Positions 37,396 through 47,800 of a DNA stretch of 64,000 bases are shown one piece after another. A program made the translations under genes and the position numbers. Position 1 is the stretch's first letter. Each line of letters begins with the position of its first letter. The DNA is from Georgfuchsia toluolica (GTDB lineage: Bacteria > Pseudomonadota > Gammaproteobacteria > Burkholderiales > Rhodocyclaceae), in the NCBI RefSeq assembly GCF_907163265.1, contig NZ_CAJQUM010000001.1, positions 434,001 to 498,000 of the forward strand, written 5' to 3'. Under the pieces are notes generated by a model that saw only the letters and a program-made list of their open reading frames with translations, had not been told where the DNA came from and did no database searches.

Positions 37396-38337
37396 ATGGC
37401 TTCATCCCAGGATACCGTCAGCATGGCGCTGTTCTGCGACTTTGAGAACGTCGCACTCGGCGTGCGCGATGCCAATTACGAGAAGTTCGACATCAAGCCG
37501 ATACTCGAGCGCCTGCTGCTCAAGGGCAGCATCGTCGTCAAGAAGGCTTACTGCGACTGGGATCGTTACAAAAGCTTCAAGGCCACGATGCATGAAGCCA
37601 ACTTCGAACTGATCGAAATTCCGCACGTGCGCCAGTCGGGCAAGAACTCGGCCGACATCCGCCTCGTCGTTGACGCGCTAGATCTTTGTTATACAAAACT
37701 GCACGTTAATACTTTTGTCATCATCAGCGGCGACTCGGATTTCTCGCCCCTGGTTTCCAAGTTGCGCGAGAATGCCAAACAGGTGATTGGCGTCGGCGTC
37801 AAACAATCGACCTCAGACCTGCTGATCGCCAATTGCGACGAATTTATTTTTTACGATGATCTGGTGCGCGAGAGCCAGCGCGCGGCGGTCAAACGCGGGA
37901 CGCAGGAAGCCAGCCCCGCGGCCAGGCACCCGCCTGATGAGGAAAAGCGCCAAGAGGAACTGGAGGCGCGCAAGAGCAAGGCCATTGACATGGCGGTGGA
38001 AACCTTCGATGCGTTGGTATCCGAACGCGGAGACGGTGGCAAGATTTGGGCATCCATGCTGAAAAATGCCATCAAGCGCCGCAAGCCCGATTTCAGCGAG
38101 TCTTACTACGGCTTCCGCGCCTTTGGCAATTTGCTTGAAGAGGCTCAGGCACGCGGCCTGCTCGAACTGGGTCGTGACGAGAAATCGGGCGCTTATGTTT
38201 GTCGCGGCGGCGCTGATACCGTCGCAAGTCCGGCAATGAAAGCAGTCCCGGAAGACCCAGTTGTCAAGGCGGTTCAGAAGTCTGCCGCGCGCAGCCGCCG
38301 GCAGCGTAAACCTGTTGGGGTGCCGGACACGGTTTGA
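37396..38337 (+). CDS. NYN-domain ribonuclease-like protein with C-terminal LOTUS (OST-HTH) domain
   Basis: 313 residues. The N-terminal NYN (PIN-like, LabA/DUF88) domain has its acidic catalytic set: D in ALFCDFENVALG, D in GKNSADIRLVVDAL, and D-S-D in VIISGDSDFSPLVSKLRE. After a charged linker (DEEKRQEELEARKSKAI) a LOTUS/OST-HTH domain follows at about 200-270 (AVETFDALVSERGDGGKIWA, MLKNAIKRRKPDFSESYYGF, FGNLLEEAQARGLLEL). The combination suggests an RNA-binding nuclease. The basic tail (KSAARSRRQRKP) would fit nucleic-acid contact. The target is unknown. Confidence 0.9.
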   Translation: MASSQDTVSMALFCDFENVALGVRDANYEKFDIKPILERLLLKGSIVVKKAYCDWDRYKSFKATMHEANFELIEIPHVRQSGKNSADIRLVVDALDLCYTKLHVNTFVIISGDSDFSPLVSKLRENAKQVIGVGVKQSTSDLLIANCDEFIFYDDLVRESQRAAVKRGTQEASPAARHPPDEEKRQEELEARKSKAIDMAVETFDALVSERGDGGKIWASMLKNAIKRRKPDFSESYYGFRAFGNLLEEAQARGLLELGRDEKSGAYVCRGGADTVASPAMKAVPEDPVVKAVQKSAARSRRQRKPVGVPDTV

Positions 38338-38464
38338 GCAGATTCCGCCACGGTTGCAGGCTGGCGTAAAGTCCAACTGTCAGTGTAAAATCACAAGTTG
38401 TCCAAATCGCCGGCGCAGTTTCACCGGGCCATGTGCATGATTCATATGTAAGTAGGAGAGAAGA

Positions 38465-39214
38465 GTGAAGATTCTGGTTCCAGTAAAGCGAGTGATTGAT
38501 TACAACGTCAAGGTGCGAGTCAAGAGCGATGGCAGCGGCGTTGAACTTGACAATGTCAAGATGAGCATGAATCCCTTCGATGAAATCGCCATCGAAGAGG
38601 CGTTGCGTTTGAAAGAGGCCGGCGTAGCCACCGAGGTTATTGTTGTCTCCTGTGGTGTCACCGCCTGTCAGGAGACGATTCGTGCCGGTCTGGCCTTGGG
38701 GGCCGAGCGCGGCATTCTGGTCGAAACCACCACCGAATTACAGCCCTTGGCGGTCGCCAAGTTGCTCAAGGCGGTTGCCGAAAAGGAACAGGTGCAACTC
38801 GTGATTTGCGGCAAGCAGGCGATCGACGACGATGCCAACCAAACCGGTCAGATGCTGGCCGCATTATTGGGCTGGCCGCAGGCGACCTTTGCCTCGAAGG
38901 TGGTTATCGCCGACGGCAAGGCCAGCGTGACGCGCGAAGTCGACGGTGGTCTGGAAACCGATGAATTTACGCTGCCGGCCGTGATTACCGCCGACCTGCG
39001 CTTGAACGAGCCGCGCTATGCGACGCTGCCCAACATCATGAAGGCGAAGAAGAAGCCCCTCGACATCATGAAACCCGAGGCGCTAGGCGTTGATGTGACG
39101 CCACGACTGAAGACATTGAAGGTCGTCGAACCGCCCAAGCGCAAGGCAGGCATCATGGTGCCGGATGTCGCGGCGCTGGTCGATAAACTCAAGAATGAAG
39201 CAAAGGTGATCTGA
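38465..39214 (+). CDS. etfB: Electron transfer flavoprotein beta subunit
   Basis: 249 residues from a GTG start with AGGAGAGAAGA just before it. [56 protein letters not shown] and [20 protein letters not shown] are ETF-beta signatures. With EtfA it takes electrons from acyl-CoA dehydrogenases and passes them to ETF:quinone oxidoreductase. It binds AMP and contributes to the FAD site. Confidence 0.97.
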   Translation: MKILVPVKRVIDYNVKVRVKSDGSGVELDNVKMSMNPFDEIAIEEALRLKEAGVATEVIVVSCGVTACQETIRAGLALGAERGILVETTTELQPLAVAKLLKAVAEKEQVQLVICGKQAIDDDANQTGQMLAALLGWPQATFASKVVIADGKASVTREVDGGLETDEFTLPAVITADLRLNEPRYATLPNIMKAKKKPLDIMKPEALGVDVTPRLKTLKVVEPPKRKAGIMVPDVAALVDKLKNEAKVI

Positions 39215-39215
39215 T

Positions 39216-40148
39216 ATGTCCGTACTCGTTATCGCTGAACACGACAACGCCTCCCTCAAGGGTGCTACCCTCAATGCCGTGACGGCCGCCGTCCAACTGG
39301 GCGGCGACGTGCATGTGCTGGTCACCGGCAACAATGCCGCCACCGTTGCCCAATCGGCGGCGCAGGTTGCGGGTGTCGCCAAGGTACTGCTGGCCGAAGC
39401 GCCGCATCTCGCCGATGGTCTGGCGGAAAACCTGGCCGAGCAGATTCTTGCCATCGCCAAGAACTACACCCACATCCTTGCCCCAGCCACCGCTTGCGGC
39501 AAGAATGTAATGCCGCGCGTCGCTGCCAAGCTGGACGTGGCCCAGATCTCTGAAATCTCCAAGATCGATAGCACCGATACTTTCGAGCGCCCGACCTATG
39601 CCGGCAATGCCATCGCCACTGTGCAGAGCGCAGATCCGATCAAGGTCATCACCGTGCGCACCACTGGCTTCGATGCCGCTGCTGCCACGGGCGGTAGTGC
39701 TGCGGTCGAGTCGATTGCCGCCGTTGGCGATTCCGGCAAGAGCCGTTTCCTCTCGCGCGACCTGACCAAGTTGGATCGCCCTGAACTCGGCGCCGCCAAG
39801 GTCATTGTTTCCGGCGGACGTGGCGTCGGCAGTGGTGAGAACTACCACAAGCTGCTGGAGCCCCTGGCCGACAAACTGGGCGCCGCATTGGGCGCCAGCC
39901 GCGCCGCCGTGGATGCGGGCTTTGTCCCGAACGACTATCAGGTGGGACAGACCGGCAAGATCGTTGCACCGACGCTCTATATTGCAGTGGGCATTTCCGG
40001 CGCGATTCAGCATCTGGCTGGCATGAAGGACTCCAAGGTCATCGTCGCGATCAACAAGGACCCCGAAGCGCCGATTTTCCAGGTCGCGGATTACGGCCTC
40101 GTCGGCGACATGAACGTAGCGGTGCCGGAACTGACCGCCGCAATCTGA
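39216..40148 (+). CDS. etfA: Electron transfer flavoprotein alpha subunit
   Basis: 310 residues, one base after etfB. The C-terminal FAD domain is clear: [77 protein letters not shown] and [14 protein letters not shown]. The N-terminal half is the usual Ala-rich alpha/beta fold. It works with EtfB in fatty-acid and amino-acid oxidation. Confidence 0.97.
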   Translation: MSVLVIAEHDNASLKGATLNAVTAAVQLGGDVHVLVTGNNAATVAQSAAQVAGVAKVLLAEAPHLADGLAENLAEQILAIAKNYTHILAPATACGKNVMPRVAAKLDVAQISEISKIDSTDTFERPTYAGNAIATVQSADPIKVITVRTTGFDAAAATGGSAAVESIAAVGDSGKSRFLSRDLTKLDRPELGAAKVIVSGGRGVGSGENYHKLLEPLADKLGAALGASRAAVDAGFVPNDYQVGQTGKIVAPTLYIAVGISGAIQHLAGMKDSKVIVAINKDPEAPIFQVADYGLVGDMNVAVPELTAAI

Positions 40149-40199
40149 TCCATGCCCCTTCGCGGCGAGACAGCCTTGCCGCGATGGGATAGCAGCAAC

Positions 40200-41183
40200 A
40201 TGCTCAACGCCATTTATCTGACACAGGAAGGCAGGGCTGCTCGCGCCGAGTTGAGACAACTCGACGAGTCGGAACTGCCTGATGGCGACGTCGATGTGCG
40301 CGTCGATTATTCGACGATCAATTTCAAGGATGCTCTTGCCATAACCGGCCGCGCTGCGATCGTGCGCAATTGGCCGATGGTGCCGGGTATCGATCTCGCC
40401 GGCGTTGTCGAGACGAGCCGCGATCCGGCGTGGAAAGCGGGTGACCGCGTTGTGGTTACCGGCTGGGGAATGGGCGAGCAGCATTGGGGCGGGCTGGCGC
40501 AAAAGGCCCGGCTCGCTTCAGGCTGGCTGCTGGCCTTGCCGGAAGGTATTTCGACGCGTGATGCGATGGTCATCGCCACCGCCGGATTCACGGCGGCGCT
40601 CAGCGTCATGACCCTGCAAAAGCATGGCATCAAACCGGGCGATGGAGAAGTGCTGGTCACCGGTGCTGCAGGTGGTGTGGGCTCCATCGCGGTCGCGCTG
40701 CTGGCCGGCCTGGGTTATGAAGTGACCGCTTCGACGGGCCGCCCGCAGGAGGCCGGCTACCTCAATTTCCTCGGCGCGACGAAAATCGTCGATCGGGCCG
40801 AGCTATCCTCGCCAGGCAAGCCGCTGCAAAACGAACGCTGGGCTGGGGTGATCGATACGGTAGGCAGCCATACCCTGGCCAATGCCTGCGCGCAAACTCG
40901 ATGGAACGGTGCGGTGGCCGCCTGCGGCCTGGCCCAGGGCGCGGATTTCCCAGCGACCGTGATGCCCTTCATCCTGCGCGGCGTGACGCTCTATGGCATC
41001 AACAGCATCTTCGTTCCCAACGATGTGCGCGCCAAGGCGTGGGCGCTGATCGCACAGCATGTCGACCGTGACAAGCTGGAACGAATGACGATCGAAATCG
41101 GCCTCTCGCAAGTGATCGCGTACGCGCCCTCTGTGCTGGACGGCAAGGTACGCGGCCGTACCGTGGTCGACGTCAATCGCTGA
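40200..41183 (+). CDS. acuI: AcuI/YhdH-type zinc-independent acrylyl-CoA reductase family protein
   Basis: 327 residues from ATG 40200; the open frame begins earlier at 40152. Medium-chain reductase fold: STINFKDALAITGRAAIVRN, PMVPGIDLAGVVE, GWGMGEQHWGGLAQKARL, the NADPH-binding VTGAAGGVGSIAVALLAGLG with TASTGRP, and GINSIFVPNDVRAKAWAL. These are characteristic of AcuI/YhdH, which reduces acrylyl-CoA to propionyl-CoA with NADPH. Its place after etfBA suggests acyl-CoA metabolism. The exact substrate is not proven by sequence. Confidence 0.87.
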   Translation: MLNAIYLTQEGRAARAELRQLDESELPDGDVDVRVDYSTINFKDALAITGRAAIVRNWPMVPGIDLAGVVETSRDPAWKAGDRVVVTGWGMGEQHWGGLAQKARLASGWLLALPEGISTRDAMVIATAGFTAALSVMTLQKHGIKPGDGEVLVTGAAGGVGSIAVALLAGLGYEVTASTGRPQEAGYLNFLGATKIVDRAELSSPGKPLQNERWAGVIDTVGSHTLANACAQTRWNGAVAACGLAQGADFPATVMPFILRGVTLYGINSIFVPNDVRAKAWALIAQHVDRDKLERMTIEIGLSQVIAYAPSVLDGKVRGRTVVDVNR

Positions 41184-41186
41184 TGT

Positions 41187-41218
41187 AAAAAGGGTTGCTT
41201 CACGCAACCCTTTTTTGT
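41187..41218 (+). terminator. Bidirectional terminator between acuI and tRNA-Thr
   Basis: AAAAAGGGTTGC, loop TTCAC, GCAACCCTTTTTT: stem GGGTTGC (41192-41198) with GCAACCC (41204-41210), A-tract on one side and T-tract on the other. It can stop acuI on the plus strand and the tRNA transcript on the minus strand. Confidence 0.92.
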
Positions 41219-41219
41219 T

Positions 41220-41295
<76 letters not shown>

Positions 41296-41305
41296 AAGGC
41301 GGCGA

Positions 41306-41334
41306 ATTATAGCCGCCGACGGTTTTCGAGGCAA
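41306..41334 (-). promoter_or_regulatory. Promoter of tRNA-Thr
   Basis: On the minus strand TTGCCT (41329-41334) and a perfect TATAAT (41306-41311) are 17 bp apart, followed after 10 bases by the tRNA. Confidence 0.85.
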
Positions 41335-41510
41335 TCTGGAACGACCGGGAAATGCTCCAAGTGAGGCCCGGCTGCCGCTTGTCTGGAGAAATCTGCCGTT
41401 TGTCATGGTGTGCTATGTTCTTTGCAGGAATTTTGTTATCAATCAAACGATCGCAAAGGAAACTGTTCAAACCGCATCCGGCTTGCGGACGCGTTATCGG
41501 GGAAACTGAC

Positions 41511-41969
41511 ATGCAAAAAGAAAAAGGCTTCTCGCTGCTCGAATTGATGGTAGTCGTTGCCATCATTGGCATCCTGGCTGCGATCGCGATACCTAGTTAC
41601 AACAATTACATAACCAAGTCGCGCCGCGCCGCCGCGGCAAGCTTTGTCATGACGCTGTCCAATCTGGAGGCTCAAGTACTGTTGGACTTGCGGAGTTATG
41701 TATCGGTAGCGAACAACGCGGCCTTTCCTAATACGCCGACCGACGCAACAAATCCTGGATTGAACGTCGCGGTGCCTGGTGACGTTTCTTCCTACTACAA
41801 CGTGAGCATCGTTGCGACGAATCCCGCCGCTGCGGCACCAACCTTCGTGGTGACAGCCGCCCCTGTGGGTGGACAGGCGGCGGCGGACACGCAATGCGGG
41901 AGCATCAGCATCGATCAGACAGGCACAAAAGCGATAACGGGTACCGGGACAGTTTCTGGTTGCTGGTGA
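41511..41969 (+). CDS. pilE: Type IV pilin PilE-like (minor pilin)
   Basis: 152 residues from ATG 41511. Short leader MQKEKG, then prepilin-peptidase cleavage before F in [20 protein letters not shown]; Glu5 is present. The assembly helix is followed by a variable globular part and a C-terminal disulfide loop ([14 protein letters not shown] ... VSGCW). The CG-x-L/I-x-I-x-Q ending is typical of PilE minor pilins found in pilin clusters of betaproteobacteria. First gene of the minor-pilin operon. No clear sigma-54 site is seen upstream. Confidence 0.92.
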   Translation: MQKEKGFSLLELMVVVAIIGILAAIAIPSYNNYITKSRRAAAASFVMTLSNLEAQVLLDLRSYVSVANNAAFPNTPTDATNPGLNVAVPGDVSSYYNVSIVATNPAAAAPTFVVTAAPVGGQAAADTQCGSISIDQTGTKAITGTGTVSGCW

Positions 41970-41975
41970 GTCATC

Positions 41976-42509
41976 ATGAGAACTCGCGGCACTAGATCAA
42001 GGTCAAGGGTATGCGCGACTGCGGCAAGCATACGGGGGTTTACCCTGATTGAGCTCATGATAGCCATTGCTGTCTTGGGCATCGCGTTGGGCATTGCACT
42101 TCCTTCATATCGAGACTTTGTTGCCGCGAGCAGGGTGAGGACAGCCACGTTCGACCTGATGGCGATGTTGACTTTGACGCGGAGCGAAGCCATCAAGCGG
42201 AACAACGCTGTTGCTCTCGAACTCGGTGCAGGGGGATGGTCGGTCGCAGCGCCTAATATTGCCAGCGGGACGGTCATTCTTCGGCGCGAAGCTTTCAACG
42301 GCGTAACGCTGGCATGCAAAACTGGGCCGGGTTGTCCGGCAGCGGGAGTGCAGTGGCCGACGGGTGGGGTTATTTACACCGGAAACGGACGACTGGCCAT
42401 AACGCCGTCGCCGACAATTGATCTCGGTGGTACTGAGACGGGTATCAAGCGCTGCATCAGCATCGACTTGAGTGGCCAGCCGAGAAGTGCGGCGACGGTG
42501 TGCCCATGA
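41976..42509 (+). CDS. fimT: Minor pseudopilin FimT/GspH family
   Basis: 177 residues. A long polar leader (MRTRGTRSRSRVCATAASIR) ends in G before FTLIELMIAIAVLGIALGIA, with Glu5 present. The C-terminal half fits the GspH/FimT domain (SEAIKRNNAVALEL, GVIYTGNGR, RCISIDLSGQPR). It primes pilus assembly with the other minor pilins, and FimT proteins can bind DNA in competence. It overlaps pilV by four bases. FimU is an alternative name. Confidence 0.88.
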   Translation: MRTRGTRSRSRVCATAASIRGFTLIELMIAIAVLGIALGIALPSYRDFVAASRVRTATFDLMAMLTLTRSEAIKRNNAVALELGAGGWSVAAPNIASGTVILRREAFNGVTLACKTGPGCPAAGVQWPTGGVIYTGNGRLAITPSPTIDLGGTETGIKRCISIDLSGQPRSAATVCP

Positions 42510-43084
42510 AGATAGAAATTTGCCATCAACAGGGGGTCAGCATGATTGAGATGCTGGTCACCATGGTGATTCTCATGATCGGACTGCTGGGAGTGGCTGG
42601 GCTGATGGCCCAAAGCCAACGCGCAGAAATGGAATCCTATCAGCGTGTTCAGGCGAATGTCATTGTCAGGGATATGGTTTCGCGTATGAATGCGAATCGC
42701 AAGGTCGCCTCCTGCTATGTGACTACAGGCATGACACCCGCTTACCTCGGCACTGGAGCGGGTACGGTCGCAGCATCCGCGTGCACCACTGTGGGAACCG
42801 CTCAAGAACGGGCGATGGCCGTGCAGGACATGAACGCGTGGAGCAACCTGCTGGCTGGTGCAGGGGAATCGGCTGGCGGAACCAATACCGGAGCCATGAT
42901 CGGTGGGCGAGGCTGTGTCAGTTTCGATGCCGCAACCAATACATACATGGTCAGCGTTGCCTGGCAGGGCGTCGGGTTGACAACCACGCCGCCGGCAAGC
43001 TTGCCATGCGCTGCCAATCTTTACAGCAATGAAGCGCAACGGCGAGTAGTAAGCCTCACCATTGAAATGGCGACCCTTCTATGA
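42506..43084 (+). CDS. pilV: Minor pilin PilV
   Basis: 192 residues from ATG 42506 (overlaps the fimT stop). Leader ends QQG before VSMIEMLVTMVILMIGLLGV; Glu5 present. The region SQRAEMESYQRVQANVIVRD then MVSRMNANR is the PilV signature. A Cys-containing globular domain follows. It overlaps pilW by four bases. Confidence 0.9.
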   Translation: MKIEICHQQGVSMIEMLVTMVILMIGLLGVAGLMAQSQRAEMESYQRVQANVIVRDMVSRMNANRKVASCYVTTGMTPAYLGTGAGTVAASACTTVGTAQERAMAVQDMNAWSNLLAGAGESAGGTNTGAMIGGRGCVSFDAATNTYMVSVAWQGVGLTTTPPASLPCAANLYSNEAQRRVVSLTIEMATLL

Positions 43085-44289
43085 CGGCCATGCAGCCATC
43101 CGTCGCCGGCCTGGCGCCTAGCTCCCGACTTTCTCAGGCAGGGATGTCGTTAGTCGAAGTCTTGATCGCCATGACAATCGGTTTGATCCTCATGACGGGA
43201 ATTTCCATCCTGATAGTGAGGCAGAATGCTGCGCGTGTCGAACTCGCCAAATCAAGCCGGCAGATCGAGAACGGCCGCTACGCCATGCAACTATTGCACG
43301 ACGATATTCAGCTTGCCGGGTTTTGGGGGGAATATTCGCCGCCATTTCGAATAACCACACCTCCCAATGCAACGACGTATGTCGTCGATGGTTCAGCGAG
43401 CCCACCACTTGGAACCTGCGCCTCTCCAAGCGCAACGGCGCCGACAAATCTGGGTTGGGCTGCGGCTTCGATGCCGACCTTGCCCGTGGCGATTTTGGGT
43501 TACGCGGGAGCCACAACCAATGCCAGCCTTGCTGCCTCGGCGCCATGTATTCCGACTGCGGACCGCAAGCCCGACACCGCGGTTCTGGTCGTGCGCCGGG
43601 TGGCAACATCGACCGTGGCAGCCGCAACTGCGGTAACTGGTACCGCCTATCTGCAGGTGTCGCAGTGCGCGACTGATTCAGCGGAAACTCCCTTTGTGAT
43701 GGCAGTGAAGCCGGCAGGAAGCGACCCATTCACGCTGACCAAGAAAGACTGTGCCACCAAAGCCGACTTGCGTCCCTATGTCGTGCGAATCTACTTCGTC
43801 AGCAACTGCAACAACTACGCCAGCGGTCAAACCACCTGTACGGCGACGGCTGACAATGGCAAGCCTATTCCGACACTCAAGATGGTCGAGTTCATTAACG
43901 GTACGCAGTCGGTCGTTCCTCTGGTGGAAGGGATCGAGGATATGCAGGTGGATTACGGGATCGGGCAAATCGTGAATGCCGGGCCCACATACACCCATAC
44001 TACGGCCCCCGTGAGCTATACCAACACGCCATCGGTGACGCAGTGGGAGGATGTGGTTGCGGTGCGCCTCAATATTCTTGCGCGCAACACCGAATCCACT
44101 ACGGGATATGCGGACACCAAAGCCTACACACTGGGCGGGGCGGGTGTCATCAATCCGTGCGCTAACGATCCCTTTACCGGCGCTGCCAACACGGCTGCGC
44201 AGATTGCCAGCTGCCAGAGTTATCCCCGCCATGTCTATTCCGAACTGACCCGTGTCGAGAATGTCAGCGCACGGAGGGAGCAGCCATGA
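43081..44289 (+). CDS. pilW: Minor pilin PilW
   Basis: 402 residues, larger than most minor pilins, as is usual for PilW. The leader ends QAG before MSLVEVLIAMTIGLILMTGI; Glu5 present. The next block SRQIENGRYAMQLLHDDIQL then AGFWGEY is the PilW signature. The C-terminal half contains EGIEDMQVDYGI and WEDVVAVRLNILARNTES, also found in PilW proteins. With PilV and PilX it forms the tip complex carrying PilY1. It overlaps pilX by four bases. Confidence 0.92.
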   Translation: MTAMQPSVAGLAPSSRLSQAGMSLVEVLIAMTIGLILMTGISILIVRQNAARVELAKSSRQIENGRYAMQLLHDDIQLAGFWGEYSPPFRITTPPNATTYVVDGSASPPLGTCASPSATAPTNLGWAAASMPTLPVAILGYAGATTNASLAASAPCIPTADRKPDTAVLVVRRVATSTVAAATAVTGTAYLQVSQCATDSAETPFVMAVKPAGSDPFTLTKKDCATKADLRPYVVRIYFVSNCNNYASGQTTCTATADNGKPIPTLKMVEFINGTQSVVPLVEGIEDMQVDYGIGQIVNAGPTYTHTTAPVSYTNTPSVTQWEDVVAVRLNILARNTESTTGYADTKAYTLGGAGVINPCANDPFTGAANTAAQIASCQSYPRHVYSELTRVENVSARREQP

Positions 44290-44822
44290 ATCAGGGCATT
44301 CGCCAGAAAGGTTTTGTTCTCGTGATGGCGCTGATCATGCTGGTCATCCTTACCTTGTTGGTGATTTCCGCGATACGGGTGAGCAACTCGAACCTCCGCG
44401 TAGCCGGAAATATGCAGTCCGGACAGGAGGCGGTCTCCGCCGCACAGCAAGCTACCGAACAGGCAATTAGCACCAATTTCACCGTAGCCCCCGCCGCACA
44501 GACCGTCAACGTGGATATCAACAAGGACGGCACAACCGACTATGCGGTCACCGTCCCGGCTCCGACGTGTATCAGCACCAAGCCTTTGCAAAATTCAGAC
44601 CTCGACCCGGTGAACACGGCTGACCAACCCTGTATCAGCAGCAGCACGTCAGCCAATACGGGCCTGATGACGACGGGTGCGCCCGCCGCGACTGGCCAGG
44701 CCTGGTGCAACCAGCAGAAATGGGAAGTTCGAGCCCAGGTGAATGACGTCGTGACTGGTGCGGCGGTGACGACGCGCCAGGGGGTTTCGATGCGTACCGT
44801 GATTGGAACGGCTTGCCCCTGA
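44286..44822 (+). CDS. pilX: Minor pilin PilX
   Basis: 178 residues. The leader ends QKG before FVLVMALIMLVILTLLVISA; as in other PilX/GspK-like proteins the fifth mature residue is not Glu. IRVSNSNLRVAGNMQSGQEA followed by VSAAQQATEQAI is the PilX signature. It should cap the pilus tip complex together with PilY1, whose gene follows 56 bases later. Confidence 0.9.
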   Translation: MNQGIRQKGFVLVMALIMLVILTLLVISAIRVSNSNLRVAGNMQSGQEAVSAAQQATEQAISTNFTVAPAAQTVNVDINKDGTTDYAVTVPAPTCISTKPLQNSDLDPVNTADQPCISSSTSANTGLMTTGAPAATGQAWCNQQKWEVRAQVNDVVTGAAVTTRQGVSMRTVIGTACP

Positions 44823-44878
44823 TTGGCGGATTGGCGGCGCGCACTGCGTTGCCCGATCAGAAGCACTTGGAGATTGAC

Positions 44879-47800
44879 ATGAACGCGATGCGACTTTTTC
44901 TCAGGTTCTGGGCTTTACTCGTCCTGGTGAGCTTGTCCTGGCAGGCAGCGGCCGATGACACGGATATTTACGGCGGCAATTCCACGGCGGGCGCGGCCCC
45001 GAATTTGCTGATCGTGATCGACAGCGCGGCGAATTTTTCGGCAAATGCTGCAAACTGTACCTACGCGGATGGAAGCGCGCCGACGCTGAATGGAACGGCG
45101 GGCGGCATCGAGCAGTGCGCGCTGGTCGATACCATCAATGCGCTTCCCGATGCGGGCACGGTCAATATCGGCCTGATGTCCTACAACGCCAACAATATCG
45201 GCAGCGGCGCCGCAGCGGGGGTCGCCGCCACCTGCTCGGGTGGCGCCAGCGCGTCGGGCAACAATGGTAACGGAGGTTGCCTGCTCATGCCGTTTACCCT
45301 GATGGATGCGGCGGGGAAAGCCAGATTCGTCAGCTTTATAAAGTCGTGGCAAAGCAGTGGCACAACGAATGCGACGAATTTCGTCATCAAGACCAATGCT
45401 GAAGCCACCGGGGCGGCTGTGCAGGAGGCCTGGGCATACTACGACGGCAAGGTCGGCATCTCCGGCACGAATTACGCCACAGACATTATTGGAGGAGGAT
45501 GCCAGAAGAACTTCATGATCTTCATTGGCAATGCGTTCAATAGCTCGGGGACGCCCGGTGATGGATCAGGCGCCGCTGACCCCTCGAATTCGACCACGGG
45601 CCTGAATTCGGCCCAAGCCGGCGCGACGACCGCACAGAAAATCAAGCTGAGTAATACCGTATATTTCGATACCGCCACCTGCGGCGTGTCGAGCATTGCG
45701 GCAAGCACGAGCTCCAGCGACTGGTCATCGAACTGGGCGGACGAGTGGACGCGCCTGATGTATCAGAAGGACGCATCCTCGGATCGCGATGGCGTTCAGC
45801 ACATCATTACCTATGCGATTGGCGTCATCGATCAGGCTTCCTGCAAACCACTTTATTCGGCGCTGCTGAAGAACATGGCCGAATACGGAGGCGGCAAGTA
45901 CTTTCAATCCAGTGGAAACGCTAACGACATCAAGAATGCCATCCTGAAGATTCTCAACGAAGTGCAGGCCGTCAATAGCGTCTTCGCCTCATCGAGCCTG
46001 CCGGTAAGCGTGAATGCCCAGGGCACGTATCTGAACCAGATCTATATGGGCATGTTCCGCCCAGACCCAGAGGCGAACCCGCGCTGGCTGGGCAATCTCA
46101 AACAGTATTCTTTTATCGTGAATGCGGACGGTTCGCTTGCGCTTGGCGATGCGCTCGGTTTGGGTGCGCTGTCTTCAAGCGGAACCGGATTCCTGTCTCC
46201 CAACGCCACCAGCTTCTGGACCTGCTCGAATGCCTCGAACGCGTATCTGAGCAGTTTGACCGCAGCCGAAAGGGCCTTGCTGGCGTGTCCGAGCGACAAT
46301 GACCCGAGTGGCGGGTTCTGGCAAAACTTCCCCGCCTTTGCACAAAGTGCCGGCGTCTTTTACGACCTGCCGGACGGCGAATATGTCGAGAAGGGGGGCG
46401 CAGCGCAGCAGATTCGATTGCACAATCTCACCGCCGACTACACGGCCACCGCGGGGACCTCGACCAATCCCCGCAAGCTGTACACCTACTGTGCCGCTGG
46501 ATCGAGTTGCATCGCGGACTTGGCCAATAATGCGAATGTATTTTCGCCGTCCAATCCGGACATGACGGATTCCATGTTCGGATCCTTCACCCGCTACAAA
46601 GTGTCTTCAATTGTCCGCACCGGAACCACAGCCGTCGTGACAACGGCCGGCAATCATGGCTTCACTACGGGCAATTTGATCTCCATCAGCGGCGCTGATG
46701 ACAGTGCATACAACGTAACTCAGACTCCGAGCGCCGTCACGGCCAATACATTCACCATCACGGGACTGCCTGACTATCCGACCACACCGTCGGCGGCCGC
46801 CTATATCGTTGGCTTGCACAACACAAGTACGGCCTACAACGTTAGCTCCATCACGCGACCGGGGGGCAGCACGGCAACGAACTCGGAAACAGCGACGGCA
46901 ACCACCAGCAGCGTACATCCCTTCGTCGCAGGCAATGGCGTCACCATCTCGAACGCGTCGCCACCCTATGGCGGCCTGGTCGTTATCAACGCATCCCCCG
47001 CGCCCACGGCAACGAGCTTCACCTATCCGGTAACTCTGACGCCGTCCGTCACGTCGGCAAATACCTATACCGTTTTCAGGCCTTCGACCGGGTTGGCCAT
47101 TACCTCGATTGCGAAAGGAAGTGGCAAGAGTACCGTTACCACAGCGAACAACCATGGGCTTGCGGGCGGGCAGACGGTGACCATAAGCGGTACCGGAAAT
47201 GCATTGTATGACAAGACATTTACGGTCGTCGCTACTCCGGCACCAGGAGCGACGACATTCCAGATTAATATCGGCAGCGCAAACGGATCAGGTTTCAGTT
47301 CGGCGGGGGCCATCGTGACGGGGCAAAGCCAAACGCTGACGATCGCGCCGGGCAACATTTCTCGCGCCAGCAACGCGGCCACAACGATGGCGACCGCGAC
47401 CGGCATCACGGCGAGCATCTTTTACAACGGCGCCCAGGTTCAGATTGCCAAGTCTGCCGGCACTAATACCAATGAGTCCGCTTATGAAGGCACCTTCACG
47501 ATCGCTTGCAGCGGCACATGCGCCAGTTTTACCTTTTCGGTGCCGGTAAGCCCTGCGCTGTCGGCCACGAGGATAGACAGTACCCAGCCGATTACCGCGG
47601 CATTCGGCGGCAGTCCCGACACCATTGCGGCGGGAGCGATCACTCGCAGCGGCGCCACGGCCACGATGACCGGACTCACCGCCAACAAGTTCGCCAGCGG
47701 AAATCTGGTCGATATTTCAACGGTGGGCAGCTACCCGAATGAAGCAGCTTACGCCGGGACATGGACCATTGCCTGCTCCGGCACCTGTACCACGGCGACC

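Noticed and set aside
41381-41426. Sigma-54 promoter upstream of pilE
   Set aside because: GG and GC dinucleotides occur but the 10-base spacing between them is not met in any combination.
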